Of a stretch of DNA of 64,000 nt, positions 7,751 to 16,596 are shown piece by piece. The notes under the pieces were generated by a model. That model was not told the DNA's origin. It made no database searches and was given only the letters and a program-made list of their open reading frames with translations. The stretch comes from SpSt-501 sp037481615 (GTDB taxonomy: Bacteria; Desulfobacterota; Desulfobacteria; Desulfobacterales; SpSt-501). The translations under genes and the position numbers were made by a program. The stretch lies in the NCBI GenBank assembly GCA_037481615.1, contig JBBFLI010000010.1; one strand, given 5' to 3'. The first letter of the stretch is position 1; the number at the start of each line of letters is the position of its first letter.

Positions 7751-9136
7751 ATGCCCGAGGGAAAACTCTGCAACCGGCAGCCCGTGACGACGCTCGAGCA
7801 GCTCCAGGCGCTGCTCGCCGACAAGGGCGGAAAGCAGTACTATGAGGAGATGAACCGCCTCGAGGTGGACGCGAAGGCGCTCTGGGACCTCATCCAGCGC
7901 ACCTGCAAGTCGCGTATCCGCACCTGGCTCGAGATCTGCACCCACTGCGGGCTGTGCGCCGAGAGCTGCTTCTACTACCTCGCCAACCACAAGGACCCGA
8001 CCCAGGTCCCGGCCTACAAGATCCAGAGCACGCTCGGCGAGATGATCCGCCGCAAGGGGCGGGTGGACAACGCCTTCATGCAGTACACGATGGACACGGT
8101 GTTCGCGAAATGCACCTGCTGCAACCGCTGCGCGATCTATTGCCCGCTCGGGATCGACACCGGGGTCATGGCGAGCTACACGCGCGGGTTGCTCTTCTCG
8201 CAGGGGTTCACCCCCTGGGAGATGAAGATCGGCTCCGGCATGCACCGCGTCTTCCGTGCGCAGATGGATGTGACGACCCAGGACTGGGTCGAGACCTGCG
8301 AGTGGATGGCCGAGGAGACGAGCGAGGACTGGCCGGGCCTCGAAATCCCGATCGATAAGGAAAACGCCGACATCCTCTACACGGTGAACGCGCGCGAGCC
8401 CAAGCACTACCCGGAGGACATCGCCCAGGCGGCGATCCTCTTCCATGTCGCCGGGGAAAACTGGACGGTCCCCAGCGAGGGGTGGGAGGAGACCAGCCTC
8501 GCCATGTTCGCGGGCGACTGGGAGGGCTGCCGCCAGCAGGTGCAGAGCGTCTACGACGCCATGGCCCGGCTCAAACCCAAGCGCATGGTGGTGACCGAGT
8601 GCGGGCACGCCTACCGCGCGACCGTGATCGAAGGCCCCTACTGGGCGGGCCTGCCCACGGGGAAAACGCCCGTCGAGACGCTGCACTACGTGGAATGGGT
8701 GGCCGAGGCGCTGCGCACCGGAAAGCTCAAGATCGACCCCCGCAAGAAGATCCAGGAGCCGGTGACCTACCAGGACTCCTGCAACTACATCCGCAACGGC
8801 GGGCTCGCCGACGCCGCGCGCTACATCATGAGCCAGATCGCCGAGGACTTCCGCGAGATGGGGCCCAGCCGGGAGCACAACTTCTGCTGCGGCGGCGGGG
8901 GGGGGTTGAACGGCATCGGCCGCTACCGCGAGCAGCGCAACGTGGGGCTCCGGGTGAAGCGCGACCAGATCCTCGCCACCGGCGCGAAGCTCGTGGTCGC
9001 CCCCTGCCACAACTGCTGGGACGCGATCCGCGACCTCGAGGAGATCTACCGCATCGGCATCCGCTGGACCTTCCTCAAGCCGCTCTTGATCAACATGATC
9101 GAGGTGCCCGAGCACCTCCGCCCGACGGAGGAGTGA
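7751..9136 (+). CDS. hmcF: Cytoplasmic heterodisulfide-reductase-like subunit HmcF
   Basis: 461 residues, no signal peptide. Two classical [4Fe-4S] motifs, CTHCGLCAESC and CTCCNRCAIYCP, lie in the N-terminal third. The C-terminal half carries CCG-type cysteine motifs, seen as CNYIRNGG, NFCCGGGGG and PCHNCWD, which in HdrD/DsrK proteins hold a special [4Fe-4S] centre for disulfide or thiol chemistry. It ends the Hmc core and should deliver electrons from the complex to a cytoplasmic acceptor. The tmcB product encoded at 16994-18325 has the same domain order. Confidence 0.92.
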   Translation: MPEGKLCNRQPVTTLEQLQALLADKGGKQYYEEMNRLEVDAKALWDLIQRTCKSRIRTWLEICTHCGLCAESCFYYLANHKDPTQVPAYKIQSTLGEMIRRKGRVDNAFMQYTMDTVFAKCTCCNRCAIYCPLGIDTGVMASYTRGLLFSQGFTPWEMKIGSGMHRVFRAQMDVTTQDWVETCEWMAEETSEDWPGLEIPIDKENADILYTVNAREPKHYPEDIAQAAILFHVAGENWTVPSEGWEETSLAMFAGDWEGCRQQVQSVYDAMARLKPKRMVVTECGHAYRATVIEGPYWAGLPTGKTPVETLHYVEWVAEALRTGKLKIDPRKKIQEPVTYQDSCNYIRNGGLADAARYIMSQIAEDFREMGPSREHNFCCGGGGGLNGIGRYREQRNVGLRVKRDQILATGAKLVVAPCHNCWDAIRDLEEIYRIGIRWTFLKPLLINMIEVPEHLRPTEE

Positions 9137-9141
9137 GCCCG

Positions 9142-9678
9142 ATGGACAAGGTGCAGATCTCCGGCGACGGCGCCCTCTCCCAGGGCGGCAAACCGGTCGT
9201 CACCGACCCGCTGCTCTGTCTGGGGAGCCGGGTCGAACTCGACCCCGGATTCACCCTGCGGAGCTTCTTCCGCATGATCGAGCGCTACCCCGACTTCTCC
9301 CGCCTGAACGCCTTTCTGCCCGAGTGCCTCGAGCTCTACCGCGCCTGCCCCGCCGGGGAATGCACCGCCCCGGGGGTCGGCCGCCTCGAGTTCTACAAGA
9401 CGGTCGAGATGAGCGGCTTCCCCGGCGAGCCGCGCCTCGAGATCTACCACACCCTCTGCGGCCGGGAGGGGGAGACGACCTGCGAGATCCGGCAGCTCCC
9501 CCTCGAGCAGCTCCTCGACCTTCCCCTGCGGATCGGCAGGCTCAAGCACGTGGTCTTCGGCGACCGGGTCGATGTGCTCGAGTTCGACACCGTCTTCAAC
9601 CTCTTCGAGTTCATCGAGGGGATCGTCTGGCAGCTCAGCTTTCACCGCAGCCCCAAAGAGTGCGCGCTGAGGAGATGA
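9142..9678 (+). CDS. Hmc-linked protein of unknown function
   Basis: 178 residues, not recognised as a known family. It starts 5 bases after the hmcF stop and ends 3 bases before the next gene, so it is certainly part of the hmc transcript. No signal peptide or membrane span. A cysteine-containing stretch CLELYRACPAGECTAPG (about residues 62-78) is followed by a mixed alpha/beta region and a terminal FEFIEGIVWQLSFHRSP. Four or five cysteines could bind a metal or form disulfides. It takes the place where classical hmc operons continue directly with rrf1. Cytoplasmic partner or assembly factor of HmcF is a guess from position only. Confidence 0.7.
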   Translation: MDKVQISGDGALSQGGKPVVTDPLLCLGSRVELDPGFTLRSFFRMIERYPDFSRLNAFLPECLELYRACPAGECTAPGVGRLEFYKTVEMSGFPGEPRLEIYHTLCGREGETTCEIRQLPLEQLLDLPLRIGRLKHVVFGDRVDVLEFDTVFNLFEFIEGIVWQLSFHRSPKECALRR

Positions 9679-9681
9679 GCC

Positions 9682-10605
9682 ATGTTCAAGAAACTGCTCT
9701 TCGCGACGACGGCGTCCCCGGTCTGCGACAACGCGGCCAAGGTGGCCTTCGACCTGGAGATGAAATGGGAGGCGAAGCTGATCATCCTGCACGTGCTCGG
9801 CATCCCCAGCCGCGGCTTCGGGCTGCAGGTGGTCGACGTGCGCACCGGGGAAAAGGAGCAGCCGAGCCCCGACTACCTCGAGTGGGTGACCGAGGAGCTG
9901 AAGACCACCTACGCCTCCTTCCTCGAGGAGAGCAACGCCCGGATCGTCACCGCGATCGGGGAGCCCTACCGGGAGATCCTGCGGCTCGCCCGCAAGGAAG
10001 ACGTGGACATGATCCTCATGGGGGCCCACAGCCGGGACGAGGACGTCGGCGCCGCGCGGCACCGCCAGGTGGCCGGGAGCACGCTGCGCCGGGTCGCCAA
10101 GGCGGCGCGCTGCCCGGTCGTCATCGTGAACCGGCCGTGCACGACCTGCTGGAAGCTCTTCTCCAACATCGTCGTCGGAACCGACTTTTCGAAGGCCTCG
10201 GAGTCGGCCCTGCTCTGGGGCTACAAGCTCGCGCGCGAGGTCGGGGCGAACCTGCACGTGTTCCACGCGGTCGACATCACCGCCGGCGGGCTCACCCGCC
10301 CGGCGGGGCAGGCGGACCTCGAGCAGCGCATCCACGAAGCGCGCCGCCGCATCGAGCACCACCTCCTGCCGAAGCTCAGGGGCTATGAGAAGACCACCGT
10401 CGAAGTCTGGGAGGGCATCCCCTACGTCGAGATCCTCAAGTTCGCGCGCGCGCGGCAGGCGGACCTGATCGTGATGGCCCACCACACCCGCGAGGTCGAC
10501 CCCGAGGAGGCCGAGCTGGGCAGCACGGTCGAGGAGGTGGTCCTGCGCTCCTCCTGCCCCGTGGCGAGCGTGAACCACCCGGACAAGGTGGCCGATCTCC
10601 TCTGA
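9682..10605 (+). CDS. Tandem universal stress protein (two UspA domains)
   Basis: 307 residues made of two UspA folds: residues about 1-150 (starting KKLLFATTASPVCDNAAKVA) and about 155-300 (starting NIVVGTDFSKASESALLWG). Each ends with the nucleotide-binding type pattern: GAHSRDEDVG with a GSTLRRV segment in the first, AHHTREVDPEEAELGSTVEEV in outline in the second. UspA proteins bind ATP or AMP and respond to energy or redox stress. Only 3 bases separate it from the preceding gene, so it is likely co-expressed with the Hmc complex and could report the energy state of the cell. Confidence 0.88.
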   Translation: MFKKLLFATTASPVCDNAAKVAFDLEMKWEAKLIILHVLGIPSRGFGLQVVDVRTGEKEQPSPDYLEWVTEELKTTYASFLEESNARIVTAIGEPYREILRLARKEDVDMILMGAHSRDEDVGAARHRQVAGSTLRRVAKAARCPVVIVNRPCTTCWKLFSNIVVGTDFSKASESALLWGYKLAREVGANLHVFHAVDITAGGLTRPAGQADLEQRIHEARRRIEHHLLPKLRGYEKTTVEVWEGIPYVEILKFARARQADLIVMAHHTREVDPEEAELGSTVEEVVLRSSCPVASVNHPDKVADLL

Positions 10606-10621
10606 CCCCCGGCGAGGCGGC

Positions 10622-11026
10622 GTGGAGAAAAAGCGCATTCTCTTCGTCGACGACGAGCTCGACATGCGCATCTACCTCGCCACCGTGCTCCGCACGGCGG
10701 GCTACGAGGCGAGCGGCGCGCGAAACGCGCGCGAGGCGCTGGATGCGGCCCGGCGGAGCCCGCCCGACCTCATCCTCATGGACGTGATGATGCCGCAGGC
10801 CGGGGGGGTCGTCCTCTACCAGGAACTCAAGAAAGACCCCCGCCTGCGCGACATCCCCGTCGTGGTCCTGACCGGGGTCGGCGAGAAGCCCTTCGCCCAC
10901 CACCTGCGCATGCTGAACCTGCGGCTGGCGGAGCCGCTGCCCCCGCCCGACGGCTACCTCGAAAAACCGGTCGAACCCGACCGGCTGCTCCGGACGATCG
11001 AACCGCTCCTTCACCGCCAGGCGTGA
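10622..11026 (+). CDS. Single-domain response regulator (Rrf1-like)
   Basis: 134 residues beginning at a GTG; one receiver domain and no output domain. The acidic pair (FVDDE), the phospho-acceptor Asp in LILMDVMMP and the Lys in YLEKPVEP are all present. A ~15-residue insertion rich in Leu/Pro lies before the Lys strand. Position downstream of hmcF recalls rrf1 of Desulfovibrio, which also encodes a response regulator at the end of the hmc operon. It lies 6 bases before the next receiver-kinase gene and could be its phosphorylation target. Confidence 0.85.
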   Translation: MEKKRILFVDDELDMRIYLATVLRTAGYEASGARNAREALDAARRSPPDLILMDVMMPQAGGVVLYQELKKDPRLRDIPVVVLTGVGEKPFAHHLRMLNLRLAEPLPPPDGYLEKPVEPDRLLRTIEPLLHRQA

Positions 11027-11032
11027 GCCCCC

Positions 11033-12673
11033 ATGGAAGACCCCCTCGCGAGCGGAACCCCGGCGCCCGTACCCGCCTCCGAGCGGCGGTTGCTGATCGC
11101 CGACGACGAGGAGGGCATCCGCCGGGTGCTGGGGATCACGCTGGCCGATGCCGGCTACGAGGTGCTCACCGCGGCCGACGGCGAGGAGGCGCTCGCCGTG
11201 TTCCGCCGCGAGCGTCCGGCCATCGTGCTCGCCGACATCCGCATGCCGGGGATGGACGGCCTGGAGCTGTTGCGCGCGATCAAGGCCGAGAGCCCGGAAA
11301 CCGAGGTCATCCTGATCACCGGCCACGGCGACATGGAACTCGCCATCCAGAGCCTGAAGCTCGAGGCGACCGACTTCGTCACCAAGCCGATTCAGGAGGA
11401 CGTGCTCGAGATCGCGCTCAAGCGCGCCCGCGAGCGGCTGGCGATGCGGCGGCAACTCCGGGAGTATACCGAGAACCTGAAACGGCTGGTCCGCAAGCAG
11501 GCCGCGCGCCTGGTCGAGCGCGAGCGGCTGGCGGCCGTCGACCAGGCGATCGAGGGTTTCTCCTCGGCGTTCCGGGGGCTCGCCGGGGATTTCGAGGGGG
11601 GGGTGCGCTTCTTCAACGATCTGCCCTGTTTCGTCTCCGTGCACGACCGCGATCTCGTCGTCGTCTCGGCGAACCCCCTCTACGAATCGCGCCTGGGGGA
11701 CCGGATCGGCCGCCGCAGCTGGGAGGTCTACCCCGAACGCCGCGACGACCCCTACCGCTGCCCCGTGGCGCTCACCGTGGAGTCCGGGCAGAGCCGGCGC
11801 AGCCAGGAGATCCTCGAAGCCGCCGACGGCACGCGCTTTCCGGCGCTCGTGCACACCGTGCCGATCCGCAACCGCGCCGGCGAGGTCGAGCTCGTCCTCG
11901 AGTTCGCCCTCGACATCTCCGAAGTCACGCGCCTGCGCGAGGAGCTGCGCACGACCCAGGAGCGGCTCGCCGCCCTCGGCCTGATGGTGAGCTCGGTCTC
12001 CCACGGGGTGAAGGGGATCCTGACCGGCCTCGATGCCGGGCTCTACCTCGTCCGCTCGGCGCTTTCGCGCAACCGGCCGGAAGAGGCCCGGGAGGGGCTC
12101 GAGGTCGCCTCCGAGATGGTCGAGCGGCTGCGGCGCGTGGTGCTCGACGTGCTCTCCTTCGCCAAGGAGCGACCGCTCGAGGCGCGGCGCACGGGGGTCG
12201 CCGCGTTCGCGGCGGCGTTGCTCTCGATGGCCGCCCACAAGGCCCGCCGCCACGGCATCGAGATCGCCTCCGAGATCTCCCCCGAGGCGGGGGAGTTCGC
12301 CGTGGACGAGGGGATCGCGCTTCCGGCGATGCTCAACCTTTTCGACAACGCCGTGGACGCCTGCCTCGCCGCCCCCGAACGCCGCCCGCACACGATCCGC
12401 CTGCGGGCCTTCGGGGAACCCGATGCCGTGGTCTTCGAGGTCGAGGACGACGGGGTGGGGATGGACGAGTCCGTCCGCGAGCACCTCTTCGAGCTCTTCT
12501 TTTCCTCGAAGGGCAAGGCGGGGACGGGGCTGGGGCTCTTTCTCACCCGCCAGGCGGTGCTGCGGCACGGGGGCGCCGTCGAGGTCCGCTCCGCCCCGGG
12601 GCGGGGCTCCTGCTTCCGGGTGCGGTTCCCGCGGACCCCCCCCCCCGCGCACGGAACTCCGCCGCCCCCGTAG
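11033..12673 (+). CDS. Receiver-PAS-histidine kinase
   Basis: 546 residues, soluble. Order: N-terminal receiver (about 18-135, LIADDEEGIRR, phospho-acceptor in VLADIRMPGMDG, FVTKP lysine), a coiled coil, a PAS domain (about 190-310, FNDLPCFVSVHDRD), then dimerisation/phospho-acceptor helices with His in SSVSHGVKG and a GHKL ATPase domain (LFDNAVDAC N-box, DDGVGM, GTGLGL). The receiver sits before the kinase, the reverse of a usual hybrid kinase, as in redox and sulfate-reducer relays. The receiver and coiled coil are close paralogues of those in the gene at 15017, which lacks the PAS. Starts 6 bases after the lone receiver gene. Confidence 0.87.
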   Translation: MEDPLASGTPAPVPASERRLLIADDEEGIRRVLGITLADAGYEVLTAADGEEALAVFRRERPAIVLADIRMPGMDGLELLRAIKAESPETEVILITGHGDMELAIQSLKLEATDFVTKPIQEDVLEIALKRARERLAMRRQLREYTENLKRLVRKQAARLVERERLAAVDQAIEGFSSAFRGLAGDFEGGVRFFNDLPCFVSVHDRDLVVVSANPLYESRLGDRIGRRSWEVYPERRDDPYRCPVALTVESGQSRRSQEILEAADGTRFPALVHTVPIRNRAGEVELVLEFALDISEVTRLREELRTTQERLAALGLMVSSVSHGVKGILTGLDAGLYLVRSALSRNRPEEAREGLEVASEMVERLRRVVLDVLSFAKERPLEARRTGVAAFAAALLSMAAHKARRHGIEIASEISPEAGEFAVDEGIALPAMLNLFDNAVDACLAAPERRPHTIRLRAFGEPDAVVFEVEDDGVGMDESVREHLFELFFSSKGKAGTGLGLFLTRQAVLRHGGAVEVRSAPGRGSCFRVRFPRTPPPAHGTPPPP

Positions 12674-12706
12674 CGGAGGTCTTCCCTCCCCTCCCGGGGG
12701 CGGCGT

Positions 12707-12736
12707 TTGCCCCCTTGCGGCGCTTTCCGGTATAGT
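12707..12736 (+). promoter_or_regulatory. Possible promoter for the heme-sensor kinase
   Basis: TTGCCC (12707-12712), 18 bases, then TATAGT (12731-12736) in a short AT-containing patch. If used, transcription would begin only a base or so before the ATG at 12744, giving a nearly leaderless message. A GGGGG run (12737-12741 region) could alternatively act as a ribosome site on a longer read-through transcript. Confidence 0.35.
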
Positions 12737-12743
12737 GGGGGCC

Positions 12744-15020
12744 ATGACCGGGATCTTCGCCGCCGTCCAGCGCAGCCTCGCCGCGAAGCTCATCCTGAGC
12801 GTCGGCCTGATTCTGCTGCTCACCATCACCACCTGGTCTTATTTCAGCATCGCCTACCAAAAGCGCAGCCTCGAGCAGCAGGTCGTCCAGCACACCGACA
12901 CCCTGGGGGATGCGATCAAGCTCGGCGCGCACTACGCCATGATGCTCAACGCGCGCGAGGACATCAACCAGATCATCACGAACATGGGGCGGCTGCCCCA
13001 GGTCCGCAACATCCGCATCTACAACAAGGAAGGGGCGATCAAGTTCTCCAACCGCTCCGAGGAAGTGGAGCAGGTGACGAACATCATGTCCGAGGCCTGC
13101 CACATCTGCCACCACTCGGAGCCCGCGCGGGTCGAGGTCGGGCTGCGCGAGCGCATCCGCTATTTCCGCGACGAGGACGGGCAGGCCGTCCTCGGGCTGA
13201 TCAGCCCGATCTACAACGAGCCCGGCTGCGCGACGGGGGGCTGCCACTTCCACCCCGCCGACAAGCAGGTGCTGGGCGCGCTCGACGTCGTGGTCTCGCT
13301 CTCCGGCACCGAGGACGAGATCCGCTTCATGGAAAAGGGGGTCCTCGGGCTCGCGCTCGCCGCCTTCCTCGTCACCTCGGCGATGATCTTTCTCTTCGTC
13401 CTGCGCTTCGTGAACCGGCCGATCCGCAGCCTGATCGCCGGGACCCAGGCCATCTCGCACGGGGACTACAACGTGCGCCTGACGATCGACCGCACCGACG
13501 AGATGGGGCAGCTCGCCGCGGCGATGAACTTCATGTGCCAGGAGATCGGGGAGAAGCAGGCCGAGCTGAACCGCCAGCGCGACGAGTACCTGAACCTCTT
13601 CAACACCGTCCCCTGCGTGATCACCGTGCAGGACCGCGACTTCCGCCTGCTGCAGTACAACCGCGAGTTCGCCGACCTCTTCGACCCCCGGCCCGGCGAC
13701 TTCTGCTACCACGCCTACAAGGGCCGCAGCGAGCCCTGCCCCCACTGCCCCGTCGAGAAGACCTTCGCCGACGGCCGGATCCACCTGAGCGAGGAGCGGG
13801 GCATCCACAAGGACGGCTCCCCCGCCTACTGGCTGGTCAAGACGACCCCCATCCGCAACGCCGAGGGCGAGATCGTCGCCGCCATGGAGGTGAACCTCGA
13901 CATCACCCATCTCAAGCAGCTCGAATTCCTCCTCGAGCGCTCCGAGCGCAAGTACCACGAGATCTTCAACAACATCCCCAACCCCCTCTTCGTGCTCGAC
14001 GCCGAGAGCCTGGAGATCCGGGACGGCAACGAGGCCGTCGCGCGCGTCTACGGGTTTTCCCGGGAGGAGATCCTCGGCAAGAACTTCCTCGATCTCTTTC
14101 CCCCCGAGGACCGCGCCCGCATCCAGGAGCGGATCCGCCGGTCGAACGTGATCCACCAGATGCGGCAGCTGCGCCGCGACGGAAGCCCCTTCTATGTGGA
14201 CATGTGGATCTCCCCCGCCGAGTACCCCGGCCGGCGGGCGCTGCTCGTGACGACGAGCGACATCACCCAGCGTCTCGAGACCGAGCAGCAGCTCATCCAG
14301 GCGAGCAAGATGGCGACCCTGGGCGAGATGGCGACGGGGGTCGCCCACGAGCTGAACCAGCCGCTCGCCGTGATCAAGACGGCGAGCCGGTTCTTCGTCA
14401 AGAAGGTCCGCGCCGGGCAGGAGATCGCCCCCGAGGTGCTGGCGACGATGGCCGAGGAGATCGACAGCCATGTCGATCGGGCGAGCCGCATCATCAACCA
14501 CCTGCGGGAATTCGGCCGCAAGAGCGAGCAGGCGTTGCAGCCCGTCTCCTTGAACGAGGTCCTGCGCCGCACGGCCGAGATGTTCAGCCAGCAGCTGAAA
14601 TCCCGCGGCATCGAGATCGTCTGGGATCTCGCGGAAGAGCTCCCGCCCGTGCTCGCCGAGACGAACCGCCTGGAGCAAGTCTTCATCAATCTGCTGATCA
14701 ACGCGCGGGATGCGATCGAGGAGCGGGTTCTCGCGCACCCCCACCAGAAGGGGAGCAAAAAGATCTTCGTCAGCAGCCGCCGCGAGGGGGCGAAGGTCCT
14801 GGCGCGGGTCGAGGATACCGGGACCGGCATCCCCCCCGCGGTCCTCGCGCGGATCTTCGAGCCCTTCTTCACCACCAAGAAAGTGGGCAAGGGCACGGGG
14901 CTGGGCCTTTCGATCAGCTACCAGATCGTCCGCGATTTCGGGGGGACGATCCGTGCCGAGTCGATGCCGGGCGAGGGCGCGGTCTTCATCGTGGAACTCC
15001 CGGCGCAGGAGGTGGGATGA
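12744..15020 (+). CDS. Membrane histidine kinase with c-type-heme periplasmic sensor
   Basis: 758 residues. Membrane span at about 15-37, periplasmic domain about 38-200, second span about 200-222, then HAMP, PAS (about 280-390), a second PAS (about 405-510), HisKA with His in GVAHELNQP, and HATPase (NLLINARDAIEE, DTGTGIP, GTGLGLS). The periplasmic domain contains CHICH at residues 119-123 and CATGGCH (a CX4CH motif) at 162-168, both usable for covalent heme c. The first PAS has the Cys pair PCPHCP common in deltaproteobacterial sensors. It lies between the hmc and tmc gene sets and overlaps the next receiver-kinase gene by ATGA, so it likely senses periplasmic redox state or a small ligand at heme. 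Confidence 0.88.
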   Translation: MTGIFAAVQRSLAAKLILSVGLILLLTITTWSYFSIAYQKRSLEQQVVQHTDTLGDAIKLGAHYAMMLNAREDINQIITNMGRLPQVRNIRIYNKEGAIKFSNRSEEVEQVTNIMSEACHICHHSEPARVEVGLRERIRYFRDEDGQAVLGLISPIYNEPGCATGGCHFHPADKQVLGALDVVVSLSGTEDEIRFMEKGVLGLALAAFLVTSAMIFLFVLRFVNRPIRSLIAGTQAISHGDYNVRLTIDRTDEMGQLAAAMNFMCQEIGEKQAELNRQRDEYLNLFNTVPCVITVQDRDFRLLQYNREFADLFDPRPGDFCYHAYKGRSEPCPHCPVEKTFADGRIHLSEERGIHKDGSPAYWLVKTTPIRNAEGEIVAAMEVNLDITHLKQLEFLLERSERKYHEIFNNIPNPLFVLDAESLEIRDGNEAVARVYGFSREEILGKNFLDLFPPEDRARIQERIRRSNVIHQMRQLRRDGSPFYVDMWISPAEYPGRRALLVTTSDITQRLETEQQLIQASKMATLGEMATGVAHELNQPLAVIKTASRFFVKKVRAGQEIAPEVLATMAEEIDSHVDRASRIINHLREFGRKSEQALQPVSLNEVLRRTAEMFSQQLKSRGIEIVWDLAEELPPVLAETNRLEQVFINLLINARDAIEERVLAHPHQKGSKKIFVSSRREGAKVLARVEDTGTGIPPAVLARIFEPFFTTKKVGKGTGLGLSISYQIVRDFGGTIRAESMPGEGAVFIVELPAQEVG

Positions 15021-16183
15021 AGGGGGCCGAGGGGGAAGACCGCCGCATCCTGCTCGTCGACGACGAGCCGGGAATCCGCCGGGTCCTCTCGCTCACGCTC
15101 GCCGACGCCGGCTGGGAGGTCCTGTGCGCCGAAAACGGCGAGGAGGCTCTGGCGCTCTTCCGGGAAAAAAAACCGCCCATCGTGCTGACCGACATCAAGA
15201 TGCCCGAGATGGACGGCATCGAGCTGTTGCGCCACATCAAGGCCGAGAGCCCCGACACCGAGGTGATCATGTTCACCGGCCACGGGGACATGGAGCTTGC
15301 GATCCAGAGCCTGAAGCACGAGGCGACCGATTTCGTCACCAAGCCGATCCACGACGAGGTGCTCGAGATCGCGCTCAAGCGCGCCCGCGAGCGGATCGCC
15401 CTGCGCCGCAGGCTCCGGGAGTACACCGAGAACCTGGAGCGGCTGGTCGAGGAGAAGGCGCGGCGGCTGATCGAGGCCGAGCGGCTGGCGGCGGTGGGGC
15501 AGACGGCGGCCGAGCTCGCCCATACGATCAAGAACATCGCCAACGCCCTGGGGGGCAGCCTCTTCGTGCTCGGCAAGGGGATCGAACTCGAAGAGAGGGA
15601 GACCCTCCGGCAGGGCTGGGGGATGGTCCAGCGCAACGTCGAGCGGATCAAGACCCTCGCCCTCGACCTGCTCCACTTCGGCCGGTACGCCGTCGTGCAG
15701 CCGGCGCCGGGCGATCCCAACGCCCCCGCCGAGGAGGCGGCGCGGCTGCTCGAGGAAAGACTGCAAAACGAGGGGATCGCCTTCTCCCTCGAAACCCTAC
15801 CCGAGCCCCGTCCCGTTGCGATCGACGCCGGGGCGATCCAGCGGGCGCTGGTGAACCTCCTCACCAACGCCGCCGAAGCCTTCCGCGATCTGCCGGAAAA
15901 CGACCCGCGGGAAAGACGGGTCGCGCTGCGCGTCCGCCCCCTGCCGGAGGGAGGCGTCCTCTACGAGGTCGAAGACAACGGCTGCGGCATGGAGGAGGAA
16001 GTCCGCGGCCGACTCTTCCAGGGGTTCTTCACCACCAAGGGCACGGCGGGCTCGGGGATCGGTCTGCTGCTCACGCGGCGCATCGTGGAGGGGCACGGGG
16101 GGACGATCGCGATCGAAAGCCGCCCCGGCGAGGGGACGCGCGTGCGCCTGCTCCTGCCCGCCGGCGTCGGGGCCCCGCGGTGA
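15017..16183 (+). CDS. Receiver-histidine kinase
   Basis: 388 residues, soluble. An N-terminal receiver (LLVDDEPGIRR, acceptor Asp in VLTDIKMPEMDG, FVTKP) is joined by a coiled coil to a kinase core with His in AELAHTIKNI and a GHKL ATPase domain (NLLTNAAEAF, DNGCGM, GSGIGLL). Start by ATGA overlap with the heme-sensor kinase indicates translational coupling. The first ~160 residues closely match the gene at 11033, which suggests duplication followed by gain or loss of a PAS domain. There is no DNA-binding output domain anywhere in this island, so the final regulator is either elsewhere or one of the lone receivers acts by protein contact. Confidence 0.87.
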   Translation: MKGAEGEDRRILLVDDEPGIRRVLSLTLADAGWEVLCAENGEEALALFREKKPPIVLTDIKMPEMDGIELLRHIKAESPDTEVIMFTGHGDMELAIQSLKHEATDFVTKPIHDEVLEIALKRARERIALRRRLREYTENLERLVEEKARRLIEAERLAAVGQTAAELAHTIKNIANALGGSLFVLGKGIELEERETLRQGWGMVQRNVERIKTLALDLLHFGRYAVVQPAPGDPNAPAEEAARLLEERLQNEGIAFSLETLPEPRPVAIDAGAIQRALVNLLTNAAEAFRDLPENDPRERRVALRVRPLPEGGVLYEVEDNGCGMEEEVRGRLFQGFFTTKGTAGSGIGLLLTRRIVEGHGGTIAIESRPGEGTRVRLLLPAGVGAPR

Positions 16184-16204
16184 GGAGCGTCCGCTCCCCC
16201 GCTC

Positions 16205-16555
16205 TCAGCCGATCGTGTTCTTGACGATCCCGATCAGCTTTTCGGGGTCGAAGGGTTTCTTCACGAAGGCGACCGCGTCCTTGACGGCGTGGTCGCCGTC
16301 GATCCCGCTGATCACGATGACCGGGATGTTTTTCAGTTCCCGGTCCTGGCGGAGTTTGCGGTAGAACCGCGGCCCCCACTCGCCGGGCATCTGCAGATCG
16401 AGCGTGATCAGGTCCGGCTTCTCCCGGCGCACGACCTCGAGCCCCTCCATGCTGCTCGAGGCGGTGCAGGTGGCGTAGCCGTTGTCGCTGAAGACCGCCT
16501 GGAGGTAGCGGACGATCACCGGGTCGTCGTCGATGATGAGGATCTTTTTGGGCAT
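16205..16555 (-). CDS. Single-domain response regulator at the end of the tmc operon
   Basis: 116 residues, one receiver domain: LIIDDDP acidic pocket, phospho-acceptor Asp in ITLDLQMPGEWG, Ser/Thr-strand VIVISGIDG and the Lys in FVKKPFDPEKL. No output domain. ATG chosen at 16555 because the receiver fold begins immediately; sequence upstream in the same frame is the antisense of tmcA. It follows tmcA by 41 bases on the minus strand, mirroring the lone receiver at the end of the hmc operon (10622-11026). Confidence 0.87.
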   Translation of the reverse strand: MPKKILIIDDDPVIVRYLQAVFSDNGYATCTASSSMEGLEVVRREKPDLITLDLQMPGEWGPRFYRKLRQDRELKNIPVIVISGIDGDHAVKDAVAFVKKPFDPEKLIGIVKNTIG

Positions 16556-16596
16556 CGTCGGCACTCTCTTTGCGGTTCGGGGCGGCGGCTTCCGCC

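Noticed and set aside
4120..7824. About 1230-codon open frame on the minus strand across hmcB-hmcE
   Set aside because: Antisense shadow of the hmc genes, with the same low-complexity composition and no ribosome site or motif.
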